Assembly: GCF_001954135.1 (NCBI RefSeq)
Contig: NZ_MBEQ01000114.1
Span: forward strand, 55,269 to 119,268
DNA length: 64,000 bases
Origin: Mycobacterium sp. GA-1841
Lineage (GTDB): Bacteria; Actinomycetota; Actinomycetes; Mycobacteriales; Mycobacteriaceae
Direction: 5' to 3'
In this document: piece after piece, positions 8,253 to 15,793 of the stretch
Numbering within the stretch: the stretch's first letter is position 1
Layout of the letters: every line of letters starts with the position of its first letter
The notes under the pieces: model-generated
What the model was told of the DNA's origin: nothing
Database searches by the model: none
Seen by the model: the letters and a program-made list of their open reading frames with translations, nothing else
Position numbers and translations under genes: made by a program

Positions 8253-9161
8253 ATGCCCGAAACCCCCGAAACCAGCGACAAAGCCGACGAGGCGCAGGCG
8301 GTCCGCGCGATCTGGACGGACCTCGGACTGCCCGGCATCGTCGACGTGCATACCCACTTCATGCCCAAGAACGTGATGGACAAGGTGTGGCAGTACTTCG
8401 ACAGCCAGGGCCCGCTGATCGGCCGGGAATGGCCGATCACCTACCGCGCCGACGAGGCGCAGCGGGTCGCCACCCTGCGGGAGTTCGGAATCCGCAAGTT
8501 CTCCTCGCTGATCTACCCGCACAAGCCGGACATGGCAGCGTGGCTCAACCAGTGGGCGATCGGGTTCGCGAAGGACACCCCGGATTGCCTCGCCACCGCC
8601 ACCTTCTTCCCCGAACCGCAGGCGCCCACCTATGTCGCCGACGCGATCACCGCGGGCACCCAGGTGTTCAAGGCCCACATCCAGGTCGGCAACTTTGACC
8701 CCAACGACCCGTTGCTCGACCAGGTCTGGGGGTTGATCGAGGATGCCGGTGTCCCGGTGGTCATCCACTGCGGTTCCGGTCCGGCACCGGGAACCTTCAC
8801 CGGCCCGGAGCCGATCGCCGCGCTGTTGGGCCGCCATCCGCGGCTGGCGTTGATCGTCGCGCACATGGGCATGCCCGAGTACTCGGCTTTCCTCGACCTC
8901 GCCGAGCGCCACGAGAACGTGCGGCTGGACACCACGATGGCGTTCACCCCGTTCGTCGAAGCCATGATGCCGTTTCCCACCTCGGAATCAGCCCGATTGC
9001 GCGCTCTCGGTGAGCACATCCTGTTCGGCAGCGATTTCCCGAACATCCCCTACGGCTACGCCGAGGCCGTGCACCACCTCATCGACCTGCCGGGTATCGA
9101 CGACACCTGGCGTCGCAACGTCCTACACGACAACGCCGCGAGGCTTTTCGGACTCGACTGA
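8253..9161 (+). CDS. Amidohydrolase family protein
   Basis: A 302-residue TIM-barrel metal-dependent hydrolase of the amidohydrolase-2 (ACMSD-like) family. VDVHTHFMP gives the first metal-binding HxH (His33, His35), VVIHCG and LIVAHMGMPEY supply the later His residues, and LFGSDFPNIPYG carries the conserved Asp. Relatives act as decarboxylases or hydrolases on aromatic or cyclic acids; the substrate is unknown. No clear ribosome-binding site precedes ATG 8253. As I recall, the M. tuberculosis segment has no gene here between tam (Rv0294) and Rv0293c, so this looks like a lineage-specific insertion. Confidence 0.85.
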   Translation: MPETPETSDKADEAQAVRAIWTDLGLPGIVDVHTHFMPKNVMDKVWQYFDSQGPLIGREWPITYRADEAQRVATLREFGIRKFSSLIYPHKPDMAAWLNQWAIGFAKDTPDCLATATFFPEPQAPTYVADAITAGTQVFKAHIQVGNFDPNDPLLDQVWGLIEDAGVPVVIHCGSGPAPGTFTGPEPIAALLGRHPRLALIVAHMGMPEYSAFLDLAERHENVRLDTTMAFTPFVEAMMPFPTSESARLRALGEHILFGSDFPNIPYGYAEAVHHLIDLPGIDDTWRRNVLHDNAARLFGLD

Positions 9162-9187
9162 ATGCGCAACGGTTAGCATCGGCAATC

Positions 9188-10396
9188 GTGGACCCGTCTC
9201 GCGTCGACCCTGTCGATCCGGTGGAACCTCCCATCCCGGTTCCCAACGTTCCGGGTGGTGATGCCGGTGCCCGCGGGTTGCCGCGCCGCGTCGACCTGAC
9301 CCTGCGGCAACGGGCCATCGTGGACGCCTCCGCAGTCGCCGACATCGCCCTACGCACCGGAGTCGCCTCGATCGTGGCGACGTCGATGATCCCGACCACG
9401 CTGGCCTCGATGGTGCGGCCGTCGGCTTCGCGAACCGAACACGAGCACATGCGGTTCTATGCCGACCTGGCCACGGCCCAGGATCCGGCGGTGTCCTTTC
9501 CGGCGCCCACCCGACCCCCTCGAGTGTCCACTCGCCCCGCCAATCCGGTCGCGCAGGTGACCGCCCACGGCCGCGTCGAGAACCTCCGGTTCGACAGCAG
9601 CTTCACCGCCGTCAACCCGGCGCTGCGCGAGATGTGCGGTGGTTTCACCCACAACAACGTTGTGCGGGCCCAGCATTGGCGTCACGACGACGGTCCGCAC
9701 CCCACGCTGTGTGTGATCCATGGCTTCATGGGGTCGCCGTATCTGGCCAACGGCCTTTTTCTGTCGCTGCCCTGGTTCTTCCGGTCCGGTTACGACGTCT
9801 TGTTGTACACCTTGCCGTTTCACGGCCGCCGCGCCGAACGGTTCTCACCGTTCAGCGGGCACGGTTTCTTCGCGCACGGTTACGCCGGGTTCTGTGAGGG
9901 CATGGCCCAGGCCGTGCACGACTTCCGGTCCGTGATCGATTATCTGGAGTTCACCGGGGTGGACCGGATCGCCCTGACCGGCATTTCCCTGGGCGGTTTC
10001 ACCTCGGCCTTGCTGGCGAGCGTCGACGACCGGATTCAGGCGGTGGTGCCGAACGTCCCGGTGGTGACGCCGGATCGCACGGTCGACGAGTGGTTTCCGG
10101 CCAACAAGCTGGTGGCGCTACAGCGGTTGGTGGCCAGGACCGACCCGGCCTTGCTCGAAGCCGCTGCCCGGTACGCCTCACCGTTGAACTACCGGCCTCT
10201 GGTACCCAAGGAGCGACGGTTGATCATCACCGGGCTGGGCGACCGGCTGGCTCCACCGCAGCAGGCCGAAATGCTGTGGCAACACTGGGATCGCTGTGCG
10301 TTCCACTGGTTCCCCGGCAACCACCTGCTGCACGTGAGCCAGCCGGACTACCTACGCCGGATGACCCGCTTCCTGCGGGATTTCATGTTCGACTGA
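9188..10396 (+). CDS. Alpha/beta-hydrolase family protein (Rv0293c-like)
   Basis: A 402-residue protein with an alpha/beta-hydrolase core: the CVIHGFMGSP oxyanion strand-turn (around 175-183), nucleophile elbow GISLGG with Ser267, and a late GNHLLH for the catalytic His. The first 150 residues are an N-terminal extension, Pro-rich at the start, with a possible amphipathic stretch TGVASIVATSMIPTTLASM. The start is GTG 9188. It occupies the Rv0293c position next to ESX-3, but its role is unknown. Its last 45 bases are antisense to the end of eccE3, so the two genes converge with overlapping 3' ends. Confidence 0.8.
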   Translation: MDPSRVDPVDPVEPPIPVPNVPGGDAGARGLPRRVDLTLRQRAIVDASAVADIALRTGVASIVATSMIPTTLASMVRPSASRTEHEHMRFYADLATAQDPAVSFPAPTRPPRVSTRPANPVAQVTAHGRVENLRFDSSFTAVNPALREMCGGFTHNNVVRAQHWRHDDGPHPTLCVIHGFMGSPYLANGLFLSLPWFFRSGYDVLLYTLPFHGRRAERFSPFSGHGFFAHGYAGFCEGMAQAVHDFRSVIDYLEFTGVDRIALTGISLGGFTSALLASVDDRIQAVVPNVPVVTPDRTVDEWFPANKLVALQRLVARTDPALLEAAARYASPLNYRPLVPKERRLIITGLGDRLAPPQQAEMLWQHWDRCAFHWFPGNHLLHVSQPDYLRRMTRFLRDFMFD

Positions 10397-11272
10397 CGAC
10401 GGCTGCAGCGCCGGGGGCACCGCGGCGGGTGTGCCGTCCAACCGATGCGACGACAACGGGTTGAGCGCCGCCAGCGCCGGACGGTGCCGGCCGCGTACCG
10501 GCGTCAGACCAGCCAACGGAGCCTTGGCCGGCGGCCGGTCCTGGGTACGGATCGCCGCCCCCACGGTCAGCTGCGGGTCCGCCGGTGAACCGGTGAATTC
10601 CAGTGCGGTCCAGGTTTCCTGGGCAGGCAGCGCCCCGATCCCGGCGAGCACCGCCTCCACCTTGTCGCTGACGCCGACGCGGTAGGCCGCCACGAACCCC
10701 GAGTCGTCTTTCACCCCGCGCCAGGTTTCCTTGCCCGGTTCGGGTAGCGGGGAGTCGACGCCATCGACGAGCGTGACCGTCCAGCCCTGCTCACGGAGGT
10801 GATCGGCGAGTCGACGACCCACGATTTCTGTGGTCTCCCGCAACGGGATTCGCGAGGACCGGGCCCGCAAGGCATCGAGATTGTCGACAGCGGCGACGGT
10901 CAGGCTGATCCAGCTGCGGCGCGCACCACCGGCATCGCGATGGGTGATGCGGACCTTGTCGCAGCGGATGCCGTAGCGATCCAGGTAGCTCACCACGATC
11001 GGCAGCTGGTCCGGATTGGCGGGATCCACTCGCAGCACAATGGTTTCGGCGTCGGCGGACTCGGCCGGTGTGCTCTTGGCGAGGTTACGCCGCCACATCG
11101 AAATTCGGCGGGCGATCCGGGTGGTCAGGAACAGCCCACCCCACCACGCCAGCAGGAGGATCACCGCGGCAGCGGAGACACCGAGCACCCAGCGTTCGGT
11201 GTCGGTCTGCCACGGCCGGGCCAGGATCGCCGCCACGATGAACAGGGACGCCAGCGCAAGTCGGGCGGTCAT
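10352..11272 (-). CDS. eccE3: ESX-3 type VII secretion membrane protein EccE3
   Basis: A 306-residue protein and the last gene of the ESX-3 run. Two N-terminal membrane segments (LALASLFIVAAILARPW and VLGVSAAAVILLLAWWG) are followed by a soluble domain, the usual EccE arrangement. EccE sits at the periphery of the EccB-EccC-EccD-EccE inner-membrane machine. ATG 11272 overlaps the mycP3 stop in an ATGA junction, so translation is coupled. The sequence is poorly conserved, as EccE proteins generally are, and the assignment rests on position and topology as much as on sequence. Confidence 0.9.
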   Translation of the reverse strand: MTARLALASLFIVAAILARPWQTDTERWVLGVSAAAVILLLAWWGGLFLTTRIARRISMWRRNLAKSTPAESADAETIVLRVDPANPDQLPIVVSYLDRYGIRCDKVRITHRDAGGARRSWISLTVAAVDNLDALRARSSRIPLRETTEIVGRRLADHLREQGWTVTLVDGVDSPLPEPGKETWRGVKDDSGFVAAYRVGVSDKVEAVLAGIGALPAQETWTALEFTGSPADPQLTVGAAIRTQDRPPAKAPLAGLTPVRGRHRPALAALNPLSSHRLDGTPAAVPPALQPSSVEHEIPQEAGHPA

Positions 11273-12648
11273 TTGGGTTCCTTCCGTCGATATGCGCTGA
11301 ACGCAACGGCGGTGGCCGCCAGCGCAAGTGCTCCGGCACCGGCGAACGCGACGATTCGCCCGGTGTTGTCACGCGGGGCCGGTTCTGGTGGTGCGGCAAT
11401 CGCTTTGCCCTCGGGGGCCGCCGGCCCGTCCAGCGGTATGTCGGCGACGTCCCAGGTGAGTGCGGCCACCGGATCGACGCCACCGGCACCGATCACGTTG
11501 GACGGCGACCGGGCCGCACCCTGAGCCGTCGTGGTCAGCCGGTGCACCACCTGGCGGGCGTTCAGGTCGGGAAACTTGCTGCGTACCAGGGCCGCAACCC
11601 CGGAGACGTAGGCCGCGGCGTAGCTCGTGCCGCTGAGCGGGATCACCTTGTCCTGGTCGGTGGGCAGCGCATTAGCCAGCCCTCCGCCGGGCGCGTTGCT
11701 GACCGAGGCGATGTTCTCCCCCGGCGCGGCGATCCCCACCCACGGCCCGGCCATGGTGAACCCGGCCGGCTGGCCGGACGCGTTCAGCGCACCCACGGAC
11801 AGCACGTAGGGCTGCCACCACGACGGGATGGACACCGAGGAGACCCCGCCCCAGTTGCGCGAATCACCGGGCGCGCCGGCGTCGGCAAGCGGGTTTGACC
11901 CGCACGCCGCCCCGGTGGTCACGCCACCCTGGGTGTTGCCCGCGGCCGCGATGATCACCGCGTCCTTTTCGACGGTGGCATACCGCAGTGCCGCACCGAG
12001 TTCGGTCTGGTCGATCTGCTTGTCGACGGGCACGCAGGTCACCACGGAGATGTTGATGACGCGCGCACCCATGTCAGCCGCGCGCACCACGGCCCGAGCC
12101 AGGCTGGCCACATCGGCTGCCGCGCGGGTCTGCACCGCATCGGCCGCCGGGACGCGCGGCGCGAAACGCGGCGAGTTCTGCCGGATCGAGATCAGCTGAG
12201 CCTCGGGCGCCACGCCCGAGAAGCCGTCGGGACCGGGCTGGCCGGCGATCAGACCGGCCACCGCGGTGCCGTGGCCGTCACAGTCGGTCAGTCCGTCGGT
12301 GGATTCGATGAAGTCCCCGCCACCCTGGACATGCGGCAGCCGAGGACCCGGTTGCACCCCGGTATCGATGATCGCCACCGTCTGGCCTTGCCCCCGGCTG
12401 TGCTTCCACGCACCGGAAAGGTTGAGCGCCAACTGGTTCGGACTGACAGCACCCGGATCGGTTCCCGGCAACACCCCGGTGGTGATGCACTCGGAGCGCT
12501 GCGCCATGGCCTCGACCGGACCTGCGCTGCCGGCCGGTGGGGCGACCTGCGGGTCGACCTCGGGCGGGCTGATGGCGCCCGCCGACGGGGAGCTGACCAA
12601 CAGCACTAGACCGGCTGAGGCCAGAACTCCCAGGCTCTTGTGGATCAC
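11269..12648 (-). CDS. mycP3: Mycosin-3, membrane-anchored subtilisin-like protease of ESX-3
   Basis: A 459-residue protease starting at GTG 12648 with a signal peptide (GVLASAGLVLLVSS, cleaved near SAGA). The triad is visible: Asp95 in VAIIDTGVQ, His126 in DGHGTAVAG and Ser342 in SGTSYAAAYVSG, with Asn238 in AAAGN as the oxyanion residue. A C-terminal helix (AFAGAGALALAATAVAFSA) anchors it in the membrane, with a basic tail inside. MycP proteins cap and stabilise the periplasmic side of the ESX complex and are needed for secretion. It lies seven bases after eccD3 and overlaps eccE3. Confidence 0.96.
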   Translation of the reverse strand: MIHKSLGVLASAGLVLLVSSPSAGAISPPEVDPQVAPPAGSAGPVEAMAQRSECITTGVLPGTDPGAVSPNQLALNLSGAWKHSRGQGQTVAIIDTGVQPGPRLPHVQGGGDFIESTDGLTDCDGHGTAVAGLIAGQPGPDGFSGVAPEAQLISIRQNSPRFAPRVPAADAVQTRAAADVASLARAVVRAADMGARVINISVVTCVPVDKQIDQTELGAALRYATVEKDAVIIAAAGNTQGGVTTGAACGSNPLADAGAPGDSRNWGGVSSVSIPSWWQPYVLSVGALNASGQPAGFTMAGPWVGIAAPGENIASVSNAPGGGLANALPTDQDKVIPLSGTSYAAAYVSGVAALVRSKFPDLNARQVVHRLTTTAQGAARSPSNVIGAGGVDPVAALTWDVADIPLDGPAAPEGKAIAAPPEPAPRDNTGRIVAFAGAGALALAATAVAFSAYRRKEPK

Positions 12649-12655
12649 CGATTCA

Positions 12656-14101
12656 TCACCTGTCGAGGACGAGGCTGAACAGCCCGACGAGGAAGGCCAT
12701 CACCGGAATCAGCGACGCGTCGAGACCCGTCGCCAGGAAGCCCACCAGGCGCCGCATCGGCAGCGAGTAGGTGTCCGGGGTTGCCATCCGCGGGTTCACC
12801 ACGGCGATCACCCACACCACGACGAGGCCGGCCAGCGCCGCCAGCGCCCACCAGGCAGCCTGATAGCGGTCGTCGATCGCAAAGGTCACCAGCAGCGCGG
12901 CCGCCAGCAGGTAGGGGTGGCCGAGCAGCCAGGCCTTGCACGAGGCCGAATCCCACACCCGGGCCCGCAGCGCGGTACTCAGAGCAAGGGCCGCCACGAC
13001 GTACCAGGCCCACGGCGATGCGGACGGCGAGCCGACCAGGGCCACCGATCCGACCACTCCCAGCAGCACGCCCGCAGCGATCACGCCGGTCTGATGCGAC
13101 TGGCTCACCCGGACCCGGCGCGGCAGGTCGGCCAGAACCGAAAGGGGTTGGGCGGACGGAGACGGATCGCCGGGGGCCGGGATCACCGGCAGCGGAAAAC
13201 GTGCCCACATGGCGGAGAGCTGCGCGGCCTGCACGGTGACCACCAGGGCGATGAGGATCAGAGCGCTCCCGATCACCGTCGCATTGATCTCCCACAGGCT
13301 GGCCGCCGCAGCGACCAACAGCACACCGGCTCCGGCCACTGTGGTGGCCGTGAACACTGCGATGCCGCGGTCGTCGGCTGAGCTGGCCATGCTGATCAGC
13401 GACCAGGCGGCCACGCCGGCCGCGGCCAGCAGGATGTTGGGCGCACCGAAATCGCCTGGGACACCGAGGGCGAACGCGGCAGCGATCGGGACCAGCGCCG
13501 TGATCGACAGTGCCGTGGCCAGTGCCGGTGAGCGGCCCCGGGTCGACAGTGCTGCCAGCACGGTGGCGACGGCGATGCCGCCGACGACGAACAGGCCGAG
13601 CACCTCACCGGTGACGACCCGGTGGGCGACACCCAGGCCCGTGCCCGCCAGGATCAGTCCGATCAGGGCCAGCGCCGCGGCCCGGGCGATATGCGCGGGA
13701 CCCCACGGCCGCCGGCGGGCGGCCGAGAAGATCACCGCGGCGTCGGCGATGTCCTCGACGATGCGCGGGGCCGCCGGGCCGACCGGAACAGCTTGCAGTG
13801 CAAGCAGGTCCCCGTCTACCACGCCGACCGTGTCGAGTGTGGCGTCCAGGCTGAACGGTGCACCCCCGACCGGCGCCAGGCTCAGCCGCACCGGAGCCGA
13901 GGCGCTCGCACCGTCGTCACCGCGAGTACCTTCCCCGTCGCTTCGCTCGCCCCTGGCGGGGATCACGATCCGCTGGACCGCAGGCAGGATCTCGCGCAGC
14001 GGCAGCTCGGACGGCAAGGCCAATTCGGTCAGCCGGCCACCGTCGTCGCCGGCAGCCAAGACGGCCACCCGGACGATCGGCATCACAGTGTTGTCGGACA
14101 T
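12656..14101 (-). CDS. eccD3: ESX-3 membrane channel subunit EccD3
   Basis: A 481-residue protein with an N-terminal ubiquitin-like domain (about residues 1-110, MPIVRVAVLAAGDD to LLALQAVP) and about eleven transmembrane helices after it. EccD forms the large membrane vestibule around EccB and EccC in the ESX core. The ubiquitin-like part contains a hydrophilic, Gly/Asp/Ser-rich loop around residues 50-70 whose DNA includes a GCGAGCGAAGCGACGGGG stretch that looks like a small inserted repeat. It starts 61 bases after espG3. Confidence 0.95.
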   Translation of the reverse strand: MSDNTVMPIVRVAVLAAGDDGGRLTELALPSELPLREILPAVQRIVIPARGERSDGEGTRGDDGASASAPVRLSLAPVGGAPFSLDATLDTVGVVDGDLLALQAVPVGPAAPRIVEDIADAAVIFSAARRRPWGPAHIARAAALALIGLILAGTGLGVAHRVVTGEVLGLFVVGGIAVATVLAALSTRGRSPALATALSITALVPIAAAFALGVPGDFGAPNILLAAAGVAAWSLISMASSADDRGIAVFTATTVAGAGVLLVAAAASLWEINATVIGSALILIALVVTVQAAQLSAMWARFPLPVIPAPGDPSPSAQPLSVLADLPRRVRVSQSHQTGVIAAGVLLGVVGSVALVGSPSASPWAWYVVAALALSTALRARVWDSASCKAWLLGHPYLLAAALLVTFAIDDRYQAAWWALAALAGLVVVWVIAVVNPRMATPDTYSLPMRRLVGFLATGLDASLIPVMAFLVGLFSLVLDR

Positions 14102-14162
14102 TCCTATGCTTTCTGGGTTCTTCTCGTGGAGCGTGGATCTCGATGGGACGAGACATGGTCGG

Positions 14163-15053
14163 TTAGTGCGTTGCCCTCACCGCGACGTCGTCGAAGTCGC
14201 GGAAGAGCGGTTGGTCGGGGAACCAGGAGCCGCTGGGCAATGAGGCGGTGAGCCGTTCGATCGCCACGGCGATCGCTTCGGCAGTGCCCGCGGTGAAGGT
14301 CGAAATCCATTCCCCGTCGAAGGCTTTCGACGGGGAGACCAGAATCCGGCCCTCGGGGGTGTCGACGATGCTGACGCCCACCTGCGTGGTGACCCGATGG
14401 CCGTCGCGGTGTTCTCCGGCGACGATCTCGACATACGTGCGTCGCCCGTCGAACACCGATTCCACCATGGGTCGGGCCGATTCCGGGACCCCGAGGAATC
14501 CCAGTACTTCGGTCAGCGGAGTGCCGTTGCGGATCTGTTCGTCCGCGCGGGCACCGGCCGCGGCCGGGAGCGCGAACTCGCCGAACCGCGCCGGCTTGCG
14601 TTGTGACAGTCCGACGGTGAGCACCGGCACCAGCGCGTGCGGGTGGGTGATGTCCATCTCGGTGAACGTCACCAGCTGTGCGTTGCGCAAGACCACCACG
14701 GTCCGGTCTGCGCCCTGCTCATCGGCTCCTCGCGCGAGCGCTCGTCGGCGGGCGACAATGCCGCGCAGCAGATCCCCCGGACCGGAGACAAACCGTAGGT
14801 CGAGCCACTGGGTCGCCCGGCACACCAGCCGAACCCATTGCGCCACCCGCGGATTGACCCCGCCATCGGCATCGAGCACGCCCATCCTGGTCAGCTCAGC
14901 GATCTGCTCGGCGACAAAGCCGAACCGCTGTGCCGGCTCGCTGTAGGGCGGCGTGATGGCCAGCACCCACGGATACGCTCCGGCGCCCAGTACATCGGCG
15001 AGGTACCAGGCCTGATCCGTGGTCAGCTCGACAGCGTTGGCTCCGGTGTTCAT
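14163..15053 (-). CDS. espG3: ESX-3 chaperone EspG3
   Basis: A 296-residue cytoplasmic protein matching EspG: MNTGANAVELTTDQAWYLAD at the N-terminus, LTRMGVLDADGGVNPRVAQW in the middle, and GEWISTFTAGTAEAIAVAI near the end. EspG3 binds the tip of the PE-PPE heterodimer of its own system and keeps it soluble until export. The start ATG 15053 is the last of three near-identical ribosome-binding-site-plus-start modules, so initiation here may be unusual (see the repeat at 15041-15119). It lies downstream of esxH and upstream of eccD3. Confidence 0.94.
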   Translation of the reverse strand: MNTGANAVELTTDQAWYLADVLGAGAYPWVLAITPPYSEPAQRFGFVAEQIAELTRMGVLDADGGVNPRVAQWVRLVCRATQWLDLRFVSGPGDLLRGIVARRRALARGADEQGADRTVVVLRNAQLVTFTEMDITHPHALVPVLTVGLSQRKPARFGEFALPAAAGARADEQIRNGTPLTEVLGFLGVPESARPMVESVFDGRRTYVEIVAGEHRDGHRVTTQVGVSIVDTPEGRILVSPSKAFDGEWISTFTAGTAEAIAVAIERLTASLPSGSWFPDQPLFRDFDDVAVRATH

Positions 15054-15119
15054 GCGGAGCCTCCGACTCCGGTGTTCATGCGGAGCCTCCGACTCCGGTG
15101 CTCAACGCGGAGCCTCCGG
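15041..15119 (-). repeat. Tandem 26-bp repeat: three nested Shine-Dalgarno/start modules before espG3
   Basis: Units at 15041-15066 and 15067-15092 are identical; 15093-15119 is a third, degenerate copy with one inserted base. On the minus strand each unit holds a GGAGG site, about six bases, then a start codon: TTG 15105, ATG 15079, and the real espG3 ATG 15053. Each of the two upstream starts opens a nine-codon frame (for ATG 15079, MNTGVGGSA) whose TGA overlaps the next ATG as ATGA. The 26-base period places the three starts in three different frames. Confidence 0.9.
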
Positions 15120-15121
15120 CA

Positions 15122-15409
15122 CTAGCCCCACTTGGCCCCTTCGGCAGCGTCACGCGCGCTCATCGACATGGTGTTCATCTCGTGGGTGGACGCCATCGCG
15201 CGGTAGGCCCGGGTGAGCTCCTCCATGGCCTGGTTCCACTGCACCTGCCAGGCCTGGTAGGTCATACCGGTGTCACCCTGCCAGGCGCTGGCGAGGGCGT
15301 GCTGCTCGGCGGCGATGTCGGCACCCACGGCGTGCAGGGCACCCGAGTAGGTGTTCATCTCCCCGGCGTGCGCCAGCATGGCCGGGTAGTTGTACATGAT
15401 CTGCGACAT
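15122..15409 (-). CDS. esxH: ESX-3 secreted WXG100 protein EsxH
   Basis: A 95-residue helix-turn-helix protein with the WxG motif as AWQGDTG in the turn. It starts MSQIMYNYPAMLAHAGEM and is a close match to TB10.4/EsxH. It pairs one-to-one with EsxG and the dimer is secreted by ESX-3; in M. tuberculosis the dimer binds zinc and affects iron uptake and host trafficking. An AGGAG site precedes ATG 15409. It follows esxG by 29 bases. Confidence 0.97.
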   Translation of the reverse strand: MSQIMYNYPAMLAHAGEMNTYSGALHAVGADIAAEQHALASAWQGDTGMTYQAWQVQWNQAMEELTRAYRAMASTHEMNTMSMSARDAAEGAKWG

Positions 15410-15438
15410 GAAAACTCCTGTATCCGTTCGGTATCCGG

Positions 15439-15732
15439 TTAGACGGAGGTGTAGGTGCTGGCGGCGGCGGCGTCCTGGGCGACGTAGGTGCCCGCGGCGT
15501 CGCCGAGGTTGAGCTGGGCGATGTCGAGCAGCGCGTTGACCTTGGCCGACACCTCGACGAACCGGGCGTGCGCGGCCTGGAACGCGGCCGAGGCCTCACC
15601 CATGTGGTAGGCCTGCGAGGACATGGCGGCCTGCTCGGCCTGGGCGATGGTGCTGCGCATCAGTGCGGCCTTGGCGCCGAAGGCGGCCTCGGATGCGATC
15701 AGCTGAGGGATGTGAGCGTCCAACAGACTCAT
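15439..15732 (-). CDS. esxG: ESX-3 secreted WXG100-like protein EsxG
   Basis: A 97-residue alpha-helical protein starting MSLLDAHIPQLIASEAAF, with the central turn around QAYHMGEASAAF in place of a strict WxG, as in other EsxG proteins. It forms the heterodimer with EsxH. An AAAGGA ribosome-binding site sits close before ATG 15732. The 61-base gap after PPE4 is the first real gap in the operon and might hold a processing site or a minor promoter, though I see no clear one. Confidence 0.97.
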   Translation of the reverse strand: MSLLDAHIPQLIASEAAFGAKAALMRSTIAQAEQAAMSSQAYHMGEASAAFQAAHARFVEVSAKVNALLDIAQLNLGDAAGTYVAQDAAAASTYTSV

Positions 15733-15793
15733 GGATATTCCTTTCGGGTCGTAGACAATTGGCAGTGCGTCTTCAGTGGTGAGGGTGATCTGG

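Noticed and set aside
14700..14760. A repeat-like CGCGCGAG/CTCGTCGG stretch inside espG3
   Set aside because: It encodes a normal Arg/Ala-rich segment of EspG3, and I could not show a second copy in the window.
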